From Selaginella moellendorffii (taxonomy: Eukaryota > Streptophyta > Lycopodiopsida > Selaginellales > Selaginellaceae): a stretch of 64,000 nt of DNA. Where the stretch lies: NCBI RefSeq assembly GCF_000143415.4, contig NW_003314294.1:300616-364615 (forward strand), in the 5' to 3' direction. The position numbers and the translations under genes were made by a program. Below are positions 9,000 to 19,322 of the stretch, one piece after another (position 1 is the first letter of the stretch; every line of letters starts with the position of its first letter). Under the pieces are notes generated by a model. The model ran no database searches. It saw only the letters and a list, made by a program, of their open reading frames with translations, and was not told the origin of the DNA.

Positions 9000-11900
9000 G
9001 AGCTGTCTGTTTGGACTCCCCAAATAAAAATCACTTTTCTTCCTTATCAAGCTCCTCACCACCTTTCATCAAAGCCACCACCAATTCCCGCAACTTCTAC
9101 GTCCCATGTCTCCTTTCTTTCACCGGACAATCAGGACTCAAGGCTTTGGCACTACTGGACTCGGGTGCAACTTCCTGCTTCATGGATATGGACTTTGCTG
9201 CCCGATATCACGTTCCTCTTTCTCCTACCATACGGGATCTGAGGGTTGAAGGCATCGGCGGGCATTTTGTGTCTCCATCTTCTGGACTTAGGGAAACGTT
9301 GCCCGTTCGAGTACACATCGGGTCCACCGTCACCGATATCGCCTTCAACATCATCAACAGCAAGTCCTCCTCTGTGGTGCTCGGTCTTCCTTGGTTCCAA
9401 CTACATCAGCCTCAGATTTGTTGGAAGGACTTACAACTCATCTCTCCCACATCACCATCTCCCACGGCTTCCCCTGGTGTTCATCGAGTCCGAATCAGGA
9501 AAAGTTCCCTAAACTCAAGTTGGGGTTCTGTTCCTGACTCTACGAAGTTTTCATCCTCTTCTTTTTCCTCTCTTCCATCTTACACTGGACAGTACCCTCG
9601 TCTCATCATTCCATTTAGTCTTACCCCTTCTCCTATCTCCACAATCACTATGAAAGAACTCCTTCATGAAGAACCTCTTTTTCTTTTTGCTTTGCATGTT
9701 TCTCCTGTCAGTCTTCCTGAGAAGTATCATGATTTTGGGGATGTGTTTGACAAGAAAAAAGCTAGTGTACTACCTGTTCATCGGCCTTATGATTGTCCCA
9801 TTGATTTACAGGAAGGAGCGTCACCTCCGTGGGGGCCTATCTACGGGTTATCCCCGTCCGAGCTTAAGGCCCTCAAAGAGTACGTGGATGAGAACCTTGC
9901 CTCGGGCTACATTCAGCATTCGCAGTCCCCGACTGGAGTGCCTGTCTTCTTTGTCAAGAAGAAGGATGGGAGCTTGCGGCTAGTCATCGACTACCGAGGT
10001 TTGAACAAGGTGACTGTTCGGAACCGTTATCCGCTGCCCCTGATCTCGGACCTGTTGGAACGCCTCGGCGGTGCCCGCTTCTTCACCAAGATCGACCTCT
10101 GTGGAGCATACAACCTGATCCGGATCCGGCCTGGTGATGAATGGAAGACTGCGTTCCGAACCCGCTATGGCCACTTCGAGTACACTGTCATGCCATTTGG
10201 CTTGACAAATGCTCCAGCAGTTTTCCAACACATGGCAAACGACGTTTTTCGGGAGTTTCTTGATCAGATGGTGATCGTATACCTCGATGACATCCTCATC
10301 TACTCAAAAACTCAGGAGGAGCATGATGAACATGTTCGCAAGGTGCTAGCGAAGCTGCGAGAACACGGCCTATACGCGAAGCTTGAGAAATGTTCCTTTG
10401 ATCAGCAGTCTGTGGAGTTCCTTGGGTACATTGTCACTCCTGAGGGTATCACGATGGATCCTGCTAAAGTCAAGACTATTCTCGAATGGGAGCCTCCACA
10501 ATCAATGTCGGACATTCAGGTTTTCCTTGGCTTCGCCAACTTCTACCGCAAATTCATTGATCACTACTCTGACATTGTCTTTCCTCTCACACGTCTCACT
10601 CGCAAGGATGTTCCCTTCTCTTGGTCTGCTGCTGCCCAGCAGGCCTTCGACACACTCAAGGCAGCCTTCAGTTTTGCTCCTGTCTTGATCCATGCTGATT
10701 CCTCACAACCTTTCTTCATCGAGGCTGACACCTCCGACTTTGCCATTGGTGCTGTGCTGTCTCAACTCGGAGTAGATCACGAACTTCATCCGGTCGCTTT
10801 CCATTCTCGGAAATTCCAGCCTGCGGAGATCAATTACGAAATCCACGACAAGGAGCTCCTTGCCATCGTGGATTCCTTTGGAGAGTGGCGCCGTTTCTTG
10901 GAGGGGGCGAGCCATCAAACAATAGTCTGGACGGATCACAAAAATCTCGAGTACTTTGCCACTTCCCGAGTTTTAAGCCGTCGTCAAGCAAGGTGGGCAC
11001 AATTCCTGAGTCAGTTTGACTTTGTTATCAAGTACAGACCTGGAAAGTTTCAAGGCCTTCCTGATGCTCTTTCAAGGCGCTCCTATCTCAGTCTCAGGCC
11101 TGGTAATCCTACCTTCGATCAACAGGATCAAGTTATCCTCGGTTCTGATCGGCTTCAAGTTATGGCAATTTCCCTAGCCCCTCAGGACTCCTCCTTGATG
11201 GATGCAATCAGAAACGATCTTCAATCCGATGATCTCGCTAGCGACATTTTCCCCCATCTTCAGGCTGGACACCCAGTGACTCCCGACTGCCGGCGATTTG
11301 ACGAGTTTGAGTTCTTAGATGGCTTATTGTACCGTGGGGAGCAGCTTTACGTTCCTGAAGGTGATGCTCGAAGGTTGGTCCTGATGGCGTGCCACGATAG
11401 CCCGACTGCTGGTCATTTCGGCATTGCGAAAACCTATGAGCTAGTTGCACGGGACTTTTGGTGGCCTCACATGGACGACTACATCAAAGCTTTTGTTACC
11501 TCCTGTGACACTTGTGCCCGGAATAAGGTACCTCGCCACCTTCCTTTAGGTTTGCTTCGTTCCCTTCTGGTCCCTTCAGGTCCTTGGGAATCCATCTCCA
11601 TGGATTTCTTGAGTGATCTTCCGAGTTCTGGAGGCTTCAACAGCATTTTAGTCGTGGTGGATCGCTTCACAAAGATGGCGCACTTCTTGCTATGTACCAA
11701 GGAGTTTTCGGGCGAGGACATGGCAAAATTGGTATTCAGGGAAATTTTCCGACTTCATGGGATTCCTACAGATGTGGTTTCGGATCGGGGGCCTCAGTTC
11801 ATCTCTCATTTCTGGCAACGGTTTTTGCAGCTGCTTGGAGTGAAGGCCAACCTCTCTTCGGCATATCATCCTCAAACTGATGGGCAGTCCGAGCGAACGA

Positions 11901-12736
11901 TTCAGACGTTGGAACAATTCTTGAGGTGCTTCATCAACTATCATCAGGATAACTGGTTCGATATCCTTCCCCTTGCTGAGTTTTCCTATAACAACTCTGT
12001 TCACTCCTCTCTTCGAGTTTCCCCCTTTTTTGCGAACTCTGGCCGAAATCCCCGATTCAATCTCTCACTTCCTTCTCCATCTGAATCCTCTCGTTCAAAT
12101 CCCCGCTCTGAGGCATTTATCTCCAACCTCCAGGAAATCCACAACTCCATCTCCTTCCACCTCCATCGTGCTCAGGAATCTCATAAAACATTTGCCAATG
12201 TCCATCGTCAGGATTGTCCCCCTTACAATATCGGGGATAAAGTCTGGCTCCTCAGGCGAAATATCTCCACCACCAGGCCCTGTCCAAAACTCGATTTCAA
12301 ACAGCTTGGTCCTTTCCCTATCACTGCCATCATTAATCCTGTCACTTATCGCCTTGCACTTCCCTCCTCATATCAAATTCACCCCGTTTTTCACTCCTCT
12401 CTCCTTGAGCCTTATATTCCCAGTCCTATTCCAAATCGGGTCATTCCTCCACCTTCACCTGAGGATGGGTCTGAGTACGAGGTTCAGGACATCCTTGATT
12501 CCAAGATTTCACGGTCTAAACTCTACTATCTGGTGGACTGGAAGGGTTACGGACCTGAGGAACGCACTTGGGAACCTGCGGACAACCTGATTCATTCTCC
12601 TGACCTTGTTCAGGACTTCCACCGCTGCTATCCTTCTCGTCCCAGTCCTCATTTTTTTTCTCCCTCTCCCATCCCTCGCCGCTCATCTCATCCTCCTCTT
12701 CGTTCTCGTTCACATCCTCGTTCCACTCGTTCTTGA
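8906..12736 (+). CDS. pol: Chromovirus pol: protease-RT-RNase H-integrase-chromodomain
   Basis: Open in the -1 frame relative to gag over 1276 codons; there is no ATG at its start, so it is made by frameshifting at 8972-8978. Domains in order: retropepsin with LLDSGATS (DSG at 9158-9166); reverse transcriptase with YLDD at 10280-10291; RNase H beginning at the EADTSDFAIGAV segment (about 10720); integrase with an H-H-C-C zinc domain (about 11387-11520) and catalytic D at 11603, D at 11783 and E at 11891, the last two 36 residues apart as in DD35E; and a chromodomain (about 12474-12610) with the aromatic/W-K-G-Y core YYLVDWKGYGPEERTWEP. The chromodomain should steer integration to marked chromatin. 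TGA at 12734-12736 lies just before the 3' LTR. No lesion seen. Confidence 0.95.
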   Translation: MSQEASPIARVHSASKSTSVAVGKRPCPNRVGAVCLDSPNKNHFSSLSSSSPPFIKATTNSRNFYVPCLLSFTGQSGLKALALLDSGATSCFMDMDFAARYHVPLSPTIRDLRVEGIGGHFVSPSSGLRETLPVRVHIGSTVTDIAFNIINSKSSSVVLGLPWFQLHQPQICWKDLQLISPTSPSPTASPGVHRVRIRKSSLNSSWGSVPDSTKFSSSSFSSLPSYTGQYPRLIIPFSLTPSPISTITMKELLHEEPLFLFALHVSPVSLPEKYHDFGDVFDKKKASVLPVHRPYDCPIDLQEGASPPWGPIYGLSPSELKALKEYVDENLASGYIQHSQSPTGVPVFFVKKKDGSLRLVIDYRGLNKVTVRNRYPLPLISDLLERLGGARFFTKIDLCGAYNLIRIRPGDEWKTAFRTRYGHFEYTVMPFGLTNAPAVFQHMANDVFREFLDQMVIVYLDDILIYSKTQEEHDEHVRKVLAKLREHGLYAKLEKCSFDQQSVEFLGYIVTPEGITMDPAKVKTILEWEPPQSMSDIQVFLGFANFYRKFIDHYSDIVFPLTRLTRKDVPFSWSAAAQQAFDTLKAAFSFAPVLIHADSSQPFFIEADTSDFAIGAVLSQLGVDHELHPVAFHSRKFQPAEINYEIHDKELLAIVDSFGEWRRFLEGASHQTIVWTDHKNLEYFATSRVLSRRQARWAQFLSQFDFVIKYRPGKFQGLPDALSRRSYLSLRPGNPTFDQQDQVILGSDRLQVMAISLAPQDSSLMDAIRNDLQSDDLASDIFPHLQAGHPVTPDCRRFDEFEFLDGLLYRGEQLYVPEGDARRLVLMACHDSPTAGHFGIAKTYELVARDFWWPHMDDYIKAFVTSCDTCARNKVPRHLPLGLLRSLLVPSGPWESISMDFLSDLPSSGGFNSILVVVDRFTKMAHFLLCTKEFSGEDMAKLVFREIFRLHGIPTDVVSDRGPQFISHFWQRFLQLLGVKANLSSAYHPQTDGQSERTIQTLEQFLRCFINYHQDNWFDILPLAEFSYNNSVHSSLRVSPFFANSGRNPRFNLSLPSPSESSRSNPRSEAFISNLQEIHNSISFHLHRAQESHKTFANVHRQDCPPYNIGDKVWLLRRNISTTRPCPKLDFKQLGPFPITAIINPVTYRLALPSSYQIHPVFHSSLLEPYIPSPIPNRVIPPPSPEDGSEYEVQDILDSKISRSKLYYLVDWKGYGPEERTWEPADNLIHSPDLVQDFHRCYPSRPSPHFFSPSPIPRRSSHPPLRSRSHPRSTRS
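8972..9056 (+). promoter_or_regulatory. -1 programmed frameshift signal, gag to pol
   Basis: In the gag frame the codons read TCG GGA AAC, giving the slippery heptamer G GGA AAC at 8972-8978. After a 6-nt spacer, 8985-8994 (GTCCAAACAG) pairs perfectly with 9007-9016 (CTGTTTGGAC), a 10-bp stem. Its 12-nt loop contains AGGAGCT (8998-9004), which can pair with AGCTCCT at 9050-9056 to make an H-type pseudoknot. Slipping by one base gives GGG AAA CGA, exactly the pol frame. Confidence 0.88.
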
Positions 12737-12747
12737 GGAGGGGGTGC
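12735..12747 (+). other. Polypurine tract
   Basis: GAGGAGGGGGTGC immediately before the 3' LTR, overlapping the pol stop codon; primes plus-strand synthesis. Confidence 0.8.
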
Positions 12748-13134
12748 TGTCAGGAATCCCCCAATTCTTGCCACATTCCTGACTCTCGCCGGATTCCTGA
12801 CCTGCAGACCACATTCCTGACTCTCGAGACACTTCCCTATTCCTGACTCTCGAGACACTTCCCGATTCCTGAGTCTCGAGACACTTCCCGATTCCTGAGT
12901 CTCGAGCCACATTCCTGATGATGATGTGGCACCTCCTCGACCTCAGCTGTATTTAGGCCGTCCTCGATCCAAGAGTGGTGGAGCTTCATCAACCTATAGT
13001 ATATATAGGTTAGCCTTGTTCCATTTCTCCACAATCTGAATCAACACCAGTCTAAGGCCTCTTATTTGTTTTCACTAGCTTTTTCTCTTTGTCTTTAGCA
13101 TTTTCTAGTCTTGATCTTGTTGGGGGTCTTGACA
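12748..13134 (+). repeat. 3' LTR of the chromovirus
   Basis: 387 bp, same ends as the 5' LTR (TGTCAGG...TTGACA), 3 differences (0.8 percent). This points to recent insertion. Followed by the TSD copy ATTGG at 13135-13139. Confidence 0.95.
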
Positions 13135-13760
13135 ATTGGTATATCTCTATTTATGGTGATGTATAGCTATGAACCTAGGTCTCCTATAAGTTTGAGTTTG
13201 GCTTTGGTTCATGTATCTCATGTTTATGGTTTCTTGAAGGATATATAAGATAAACTTGAGTTGGCAAAGTTGAACATAAGGCAAACTCAAGATTGAGACA
13301 AAAGTTTAGTTAATGAATATCATTGTCATTAGGAGTACAAAGTTGGTGAAAATTTTTTCCTTAAGCTATTGGATGCACAATAATCTTTAAAAGGAGGTGG
13401 CAATGCTAAGTTGTCTCCATAGTATTATAGGTCTTAGACAATTTTATAGCACTTGAAAAAGGGATTTTGCTTGCACTTTGGGCTTGTTAGTTAATTCAAA
13501 GATTCATCTAATGTTCCATGTGAGCAAGGTTAAAGTGTGTTTGCACTCTAGTGATGTTATGGGTCAATCCATCATCCAAGTCTCAGAGATTAATATTGAG
13601 AAGGTTGGTTTGGCTAATATTCTTGCTCAAAGATTGGTGAAAACATGCAAGAAGACAATTAAGGAATTGTTAGTTCTATGGAATAATTATTCCATGGACA
13701 AAGTTACATAGGAAATTAAAAATGATGTGTAAAAAGTGTTTTCAAGTTTTGGTTATGACT
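13135..13760 (+). pseudogene. Right part of decayed gypsy pol (integrase end, chromodomain-like)
   Basis: Continues the element broken at 7541. Frames with stops give the integrase C-terminal region (about 13180-13480), then FHVSK and a degenerate ILAQRLVKTCKKTIKELLVLWNNYS segment (about 13615-13690), which looks like the chromodomain entry of plant chromoviruses. Several frameshifts and stops; not functional. Confidence 0.65.
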
Positions 13761-14327
13761 TGCATAACATTCCTAAGGCAAGGGAGAATTGAGTTCTATA
13801 GCTATATTGTTACATGATTTGAGCCATTTGTTTTATTCTTATTCTCTTCATTCCATGATTATATATGAGAAATCTATATTGCTTTCTTTTTTTCAAGCCA
13901 TTTATCACGATGCTAATGTTGCCATTTACACATTCTTTCTCCATGGCTGTATTGCCTTCGACTCCCTTTATGTGAAGCTCATTTAGCTTCTCAAGGCTGC
14001 TGTTAGTGGCTGGGTCATGAGGAAGGGATGAACTATAGGAATATTCTAAGAATATTTTAGGAGGTTCACTCCTTGTTTGTTTCAAGAGGAGTGCTCTTGT
14101 TCTAGCAAGTAGGGCCAGCGAGCAGGAGCACAATGACAACAAGGATGCACTGATGCTAAAATGATAATCCAATTTGCATTTTTGCATCCACTATCAAATA
14201 GATAGATAGAAATCAGGGGCCTCTTCCTCAAGCCCTAACCTCTTGATACCATTGAAAACATGCAGCACACAAGAAAAAGAAGAAAACTCATGTTTAGATA
14301 TTATCATTGCCATATACAGTGTGAAAT
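13761..14327. other. No recognisable gene
   Basis: AT-rich stretch with only short frames that match nothing I know. A simple GATA run lies at about 14200-14212. Confidence 0.5.
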
Positions 14328-14582
14328 TGTTGGAGAAGGCGCAGGCTGAGCCTCAGCCTGCGTGCGCATGAGGGAGGGGTGCTCACCTGCCACATGGCAC
14401 AGAAGGGGGGGAGGGGAATAAAAAGGGAGGGGAAAGTTAGGGGGACACATATTAGAATAACTAGAATATACTAGGAAGTGTTCTATAAATACAAAATTAA
14501 CCTACTGTTAATTTTAGGTATATCAATCCCTTTTGTTCAATTTAAATGCCTTTAGATAAGGCAATCAATCTTGGGGATAACA
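14328..14582 (+). repeat. Candidate solo LTR with palindromic start
   Basis: Begins TGTTGGAG and ends GGATAACA, with CTATAAATAC (a TATA-like site) near 14482. This is the shape of a copia-type LTR. A 23-bp palindrome sits at 14340-14362. I cannot find matching target-site duplications (GAAAT left, ATTAT right), so the call is tentative. Confidence 0.35.
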
Positions 14583-15100
14583 ATTATCATGATTCACTGC
14601 TCTGTTTTTAGAGCCTGACTATCCACAAGAAAGCCACGGCAGCGATGCCCTCCATTCCCGTTGTCAAGGAATAAAGACACTGTAGAAATCAGGGAATTGC
14701 TCTAACTGCTTTACACAAACTCGCAAACAAGCCAAGGGACATCCACTGCTGTCCAAAAAAAGTCACTAAAATGGCGGGATCAATATTATTCTAGAAGAGG
14801 AACGAGTTGCAATGTCACAGAATACATCACTTGTGAGGAAATCCGCATACTGATTGCCAAGAGAACCTTACAAGTATGTTTCATCTTATATCTAATGGAA
14901 CATGTGTTGATGCAGAGATCATAGAATCACCTTAGACGAATGGAAAATCTCCATCGCCAAGCCAGCGCCAACAGGCACAAACATCTTTCCTGGAGGGGGA
15001 CCTCCCTTGCGTCTTTTGTTCTCTCACGATTCTTGCAAGTGAAGAAAAATATGCGCAAACTTAGCCAAAGTAACTTAGGATTTAAATTGAAATGGAAAGC
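14583..15100. other. No recognisable gene
   Basis: Moderate GC, no frame longer than about 60 codons that I can defend and no repeat shared with the rest of the window. It lies downstream of the broken F-box gene on the minus strand. Confidence 0.45.
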
Positions 15101-15103
15101 AGA

Positions 15104-15995
15104 TTATTTCAGCTGGTCTGGAACCGGGGTGGTGTTTCCAGTCAGAACAAAAACAGTGCTCGAAAATCTGTCACGCCTGTGCTTCCGTGGGAAAACATAC
15201 GAAGTTTTAGTTTCCATGTCCACGACAAAAGGGCGAAGTTTTGGGCGGGCTTCTTTGGACCAGAAGCAATACAGACTTCCCAGGTGGCGATGATTATATT
15301 CCTCGTGCTTAGGTATGCCAACTTTTGCCACCAAGTTCCACTCACTCTTGTCCACTTGAAACTTCTTATGAATGAGTTTTCAAATCGATGGATCCCTCTC
15401 TTCCCAGACCCTGAACTCGTTGTTAGTAATCACCTCAAGCATTTTTCTCCCCTTATACTCGAAATCCCTGATATAACTTCTCGGCTCTTTTCTCTTTATC
15501 TGATACGGTGGATGCCGGCAATTCTCTAGAGCTGGACCAAGAAGTGGATCAATTCTCCATGCACTCAAGGATGAATCATATAGAACAGAAATCTCGTTCA
15601 ACATTGATAACATATATGGAGTACTTCTGGCGATCAACACTAAATAGTACTTTATTATGAGACCACAAGATCTCTTCATCCACCTTATCCGTCTTGAGAA
15701 ATATCTTGTCAATGGGAGGTATTTCTTTCCATTCCATGAGCACAGGATTGCCAACATAGCTCTTCGATCCACAGCGCAAAAGCACCAGCCCATGCTCAAT
15801 AGCCAAAACTCTATAAGGATTCTCAAAGCTTGGAAATGGCTCATCTAAAAGGAAACCTGAGAGAGGACACCACGCCTTCAACACATCATTGACATACGTG
15901 ATGATCCAAACCCCTGGATCCATTACACTCCTGGAATTGAAGTCTGGGGATTGGATTAACTGTTTACTACACTCCAAATCATCCAAACTCAGACC
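15104..15995 (-). pseudogene. Broken F-box family paralogue
   Basis: Read leftwards it matches the intact F-box protein at 51020-51976 from IQSPDF onward: WIITYVNDVLKAWCPLSG, a LLRCGSKSYVGNPV segment, LFSVDRQKYSIYVIN, FEYKGRKMLEVITNNEF, LYCFWSKEARPKLRPFVVD, and an end at PDQLK. The match is spread over three frames with shifts near 15600 and near 15360-15380. The N-terminal F-box itself (the LPVRILREILSRL part) is missing; only a diverged stub precedes the first conserved residues. It could not bind SKP1 as it stands. It is closer to the other broken copy at 39188-40085 than to the intact gene. Confidence 0.8.
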
Positions 15996-17726
15996 ACACC
16001 TGAACCAGAAGCTTTATTTAATCATATTTTTATTTAGATTAATTTAAACTATAAACATGTTTAAACGTTCTTAAACACGAATTTATAGAATCAATGGCTA
16101 GGGATATCAGGAGAGAATATTGTGTCTCCAGATGGCGGGCAGAGCACTGTAGCGTATTTAGTCAATATCCTACAACGGGTTAGATTTTGCCTGCACAAGA
16201 GGGGGAGCTCTAGCAATAATTGCATGGCACAGACTAAGCAATTCAAACCCCACACATCGAATGGGCAAGCAGGCTTTACTCCTGTATTGACCAATTGATA
16301 ATTCTCTGTTTGAGAGGCTACACTTCAAGCGAAACCGAGTGCTTTTCCTGGGATATGTCGATCTAGCTAAAGCATTGGATCATGTTCCATAGCATCTGTT
16401 GATCAGCAACTCCAGGTCCCCGTCCCCTAGTTGCTGAGCTATATAAAACTGTCCGATTCTAAATTCGTCATGGTTCTTGGTAGGCCTGGAGACACAGCGT
16501 GCTTCTACCAGGGCGCTCAGCTGGCCGTAGTAGATTGGTATACTTATCACTCCAATCAGCTTGTCATGCTGCTCAGATCACCAGCCAAAACGCCAATGCT
16601 TTCTGACTAAGGTTATGTGAGGTCACATGGCTAGATCATGGTGGGATCAAGCGGAGGATCTGCAGTACCAATTCATCCTGACTGAGGTGCACACTGGGTA
16701 TGTCTTATACCCCATAATACTGCTCAAGTCTGGCCTCTGGCCATTGGAGCTCCTTACATGGAAGCAGGTACATCAAAATGTAGTGGCAATTGTCACAGCG
16801 TGCTGTCTTATGTATGAAAGAAACAGGGGCTAGTGTTCTGATGTTAAGGATTTGATGATGAGCTTTGGGCTGGATCTTGAGAAGATCATTCAGGACTGGA
16901 TATCACCATGTTCCTCCCTCAGTGTGATATATGTCAGCCGCATAGAAGTGCAGGAATTGTTCTCTGGAGAGGATCAGACCATTAATAATAGTTTAGTTTC
17001 TCACTTGTTGGAGATGGCTGCTGCCATACTCTCTTTGTCTTTTGGTTCATTGCAGAGATAAGAAAATGTAGCAAAAACATTGCTCTTCACAGAGGACGAG
17101 GTACAATTTGTTAGTATTTTCTTGTCTCAGCTCTCCTCCTCTCAAAAGATTATAAACCACTGCTTTGCCTGTTGTTTAGCCAAGAGCTCAAGAGGAGTTG
17201 TTTAGAGTTTTCTTGACAACATTTGAAAGCTCTTCTTGACCATCAACATGAAGTTCCTTTCTTTCCAAATTACAAATTCGCAGAACAGGCCATTGCCATC
17301 CAAAGTACTATTGCTCCATAGTGTAGAAAAAGATCTAGTGGTATCACCATTCTACTGGAAGAATCTTTTGCAAAGTTTGGTGGAATTCTTCAAAGGAAGA
17401 TTTAAAAGGATGACTCAGTTAATTTGATTGCAAGTTTAGAAATCAGTTCTTCAGCTTAGACAATCAAAGACTTTTATATGAGCTTACTACAAGGACTCAG
17501 AAAGGATGAGCTGTCCAGATTTTCATAGATGCCCTAAGTCAGCTTGCAATGTAATTATGACCATCTATAGTCATTGATTTGGCACCTAAAAGAGTATTTT
17601 GTAGAAGGATTGAAAACTCTATTAAGGGATCATATGTAAAACATATTTTAAGAGTTATATGAATTGAGTTCAAACTTTGGGAATACTTTTAAGAGACAAA
17701 GATTTTCATGGCAAGCAAAACTATAA
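15996..17726. other. No confident gene; old unique sequence
   Basis: Only short frames. A minus-strand peptide at 16091-16294 contains PFDVWGLNCLV, faintly like the sub-domain IX region of protein kinases, but nothing else of a kinase is present. A plus-strand piece near 16350 reads YVDLAKALDHVP, faintly like a LINE reverse transcriptase motif. Neither is enough for a call. Confidence 0.4.
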
Positions 17727-18406
17727 TGTAAATAACCAAAGAGAACGACTCGAGGGGGCGATCCATAAGGGTTTAAATACAGAGGGAAAAGGCCCATGAA
17801 TAAAAGTGCACCCCTTTTTCCAATCGGTTAAGGATCTTGGGATATTTAGGGTTAAACATCCTTGGGTTTGAATAGTACTAGGCTGGATGACCTCCCGAGA
17901 AATCCAAACTCAAGAGCTTATATTTGGTATTAGAGAGGTTTCGGGTCCAACTCTGTTGGTTGGCTAGGGGAATTGCACCACATGTTAATTAACATCTGGC
18001 AAGTCCAATTTACTCCCACTGGGCTCGACTTGAGGGGTAGGGTGTTAAGGTCCAATTTACTCCTGTTGGGCTCGACCCGAGGGGTAGGGTGTCAAGAGAG
18101 CGAGGCTCTCGGGAGAGCTGCGACTCTCAATTTCTGTTCATGAGGGCATGAACTTGCAAGGAAGCAACTTCTGTTTATGAGGGCGTGAACTTGCAGGGAA
18201 GCGTGGTGGATTATAAGTAACCAAAGAGAACAACTCGAAGGGCGATCCATAAGGGTTTAAATATAAAGGGAAAGGGCCCATGAATAAGAGTGCACCCTTT
18301 TTTCCAATTGGTTAAGAGTCTTGGGATATTTGGGATTAAACATCCTTGGGTTTGAATAGTACTAGGCTATGTGACCTCTTAGGAAGTCCAAACTCAGGAG
18401 CTTATA
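17727..18406 (+). mobile_element. Complete Cassandra-like TRIM retrotransposon
   Basis: 5' LTR 17727-17922 (196 bp), PBS TGGTATTAGAGA at 17925-17936 (two mismatches from the usual initiator tRNA-Met site), internal region with no coding capacity, 3' LTR 18212-18406 (195 bp). Flanks TATAA (17722-17726) and TATAG (18407-18411) are a likely TSD with one transition. Both LTRs keep a decayed 5S-like block (GTACTAGGCT...GACCTC). The internal part has two tandem duplications: a unit of about 50 bp containing GAGGGGTAGGGTGT (about 17986-18095) and one of about 35 bp containing GAACTTGCA (about 18130-18200). These make it longer than the 5922 copy. Confidence 0.85.
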
Positions 18407-18415
18407 TATAGAATT

Positions 18416-18707
18416 GGCAAACCAAAAAAAGATTGTAAAGGATGTTGCAAAAAAGTTATATAAATATATATTACAATAATAGTTTAAAAATGGCATCTTA
18501 TTTTTCTTTCCTTAAACCAATTGAAAAATGGGTAATTGCTTAATAAAAGAGCCTTTAATAGGTATTTTCGGCAAACCAAAAGAAGATTGCAAAGGATGTT
18601 GCAAAAAAGTTATATGAATATATATTACAATAATATTTTTAAAATGGCATTTTATTTTTCTTTCCTTAAACCAATTGAAAAATGGGTAATTACTTAAGGT
18701 ATTTTAT
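18416..18707 (+). repeat. 154-bp tandem duplication
   Basis: The unit starting GGCAAACCAAAA at 18416 is repeated from 18570 with few changes, the second copy being slightly shortened near its end. The array begins just after the TRIM 3' LTR. AT-rich, no coding potential. Confidence 0.85.
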
Positions 18708-19322
18708 TTCCATATATCCCCTAAGGTTCCAAAAACCTACAATGACAATGTATCTAAATCTCATTTTATGATCATATGTGTTACATGGGTTAAGAAATGC
18801 TTAAATTAGAGATTTATAATGCACTAAGATGAGGGATTTTGAGTGCCTTATAGTGACATTAGAGTAGTTTAAAGAGGGATTGGTAAAGGTCATCTCAAGA
18901 ACCTGATATAGATGTTTCAAATGGCTACAAAGGGTGACTAATGGATGGAGTTTTTTTACAAGAGGAAACAATTGGAATTTATGACTAAAGATGCTTGATT
19001 GCAATAGATATAAAGGGAAGATATATGATGTAGTTGACATTGCATCTTAGGTGGTGGCAGAGATAGCATAATAACTTTATCCTATCTATAAGTTCTTGAA
19101 TTTGAATTTCTTAAGAGGTCATTGAGTAAGGCTTTTTCTACTTATACTCGTGTTCTTGCCCTTGTCTACAAAATAATGACAAATAAATAGAGACAAGAAT
19201 GTAGAGAAGAGAAGAAGAAAATAAGAATGAGAAGAGAACTTAGCCTCAAACCCCAAAGGCATGAGTAAGGATAAGTATATATCACTCTCTTAACTCTATT
19301 TTGTACAAACAATCATAGGTGG
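18708..19322. other. AT-rich stretch, possible LTR part of an older gypsy
   Basis: No gene. On the minus strand about 19150-19322 has a TATA-like GTGATATATAC and a pyrimidine-rich leader. It may be the continuation of the LTR of the older element at 24335-28250, split by the insertion at 19323. Confidence 0.3.

Larger units (their letters stand above)
7542..13134 (+). mobile_element. Young Ty3/gypsy chromovirus, nearly intact
   Basis: A complete 5593-bp LTR retrotransposon: identical-length LTRs (387 bp, 3 substitutions, all transitions), flanking 5-bp TSD, gag with CCHC knuckle, pol in the -1 frame with protease, RT, RNase H, integrase and C-terminal chromodomain, and a polypurine tract before the 3' LTR. 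The chromodomain places it among chromoviruses. The primer site is not tRNA-like but complementary to its own LTR, the mark of the self-primed (Tf1/sushi-like) lineage; Tcn1-like relatives of that lineage have been reported from non-seed plants. I see no stop in gag or pol, so it may be active or only recently silent. It sits inside an older gypsy copy. Confidence 0.93.

Noticed and set aside
16091-16294. Minus-strand frame with PFDVWGLNCLV suggesting a protein kinase
   Set aside because: Only one short motif; no glycine loop, HRD or DFG anywhere near in any frame.
16340-16400. YVDLAKALDHVP as LINE reverse transcriptase
   Set aside because: A single short motif followed by a stop, and no YxDD or other RT block in the next kilobase.
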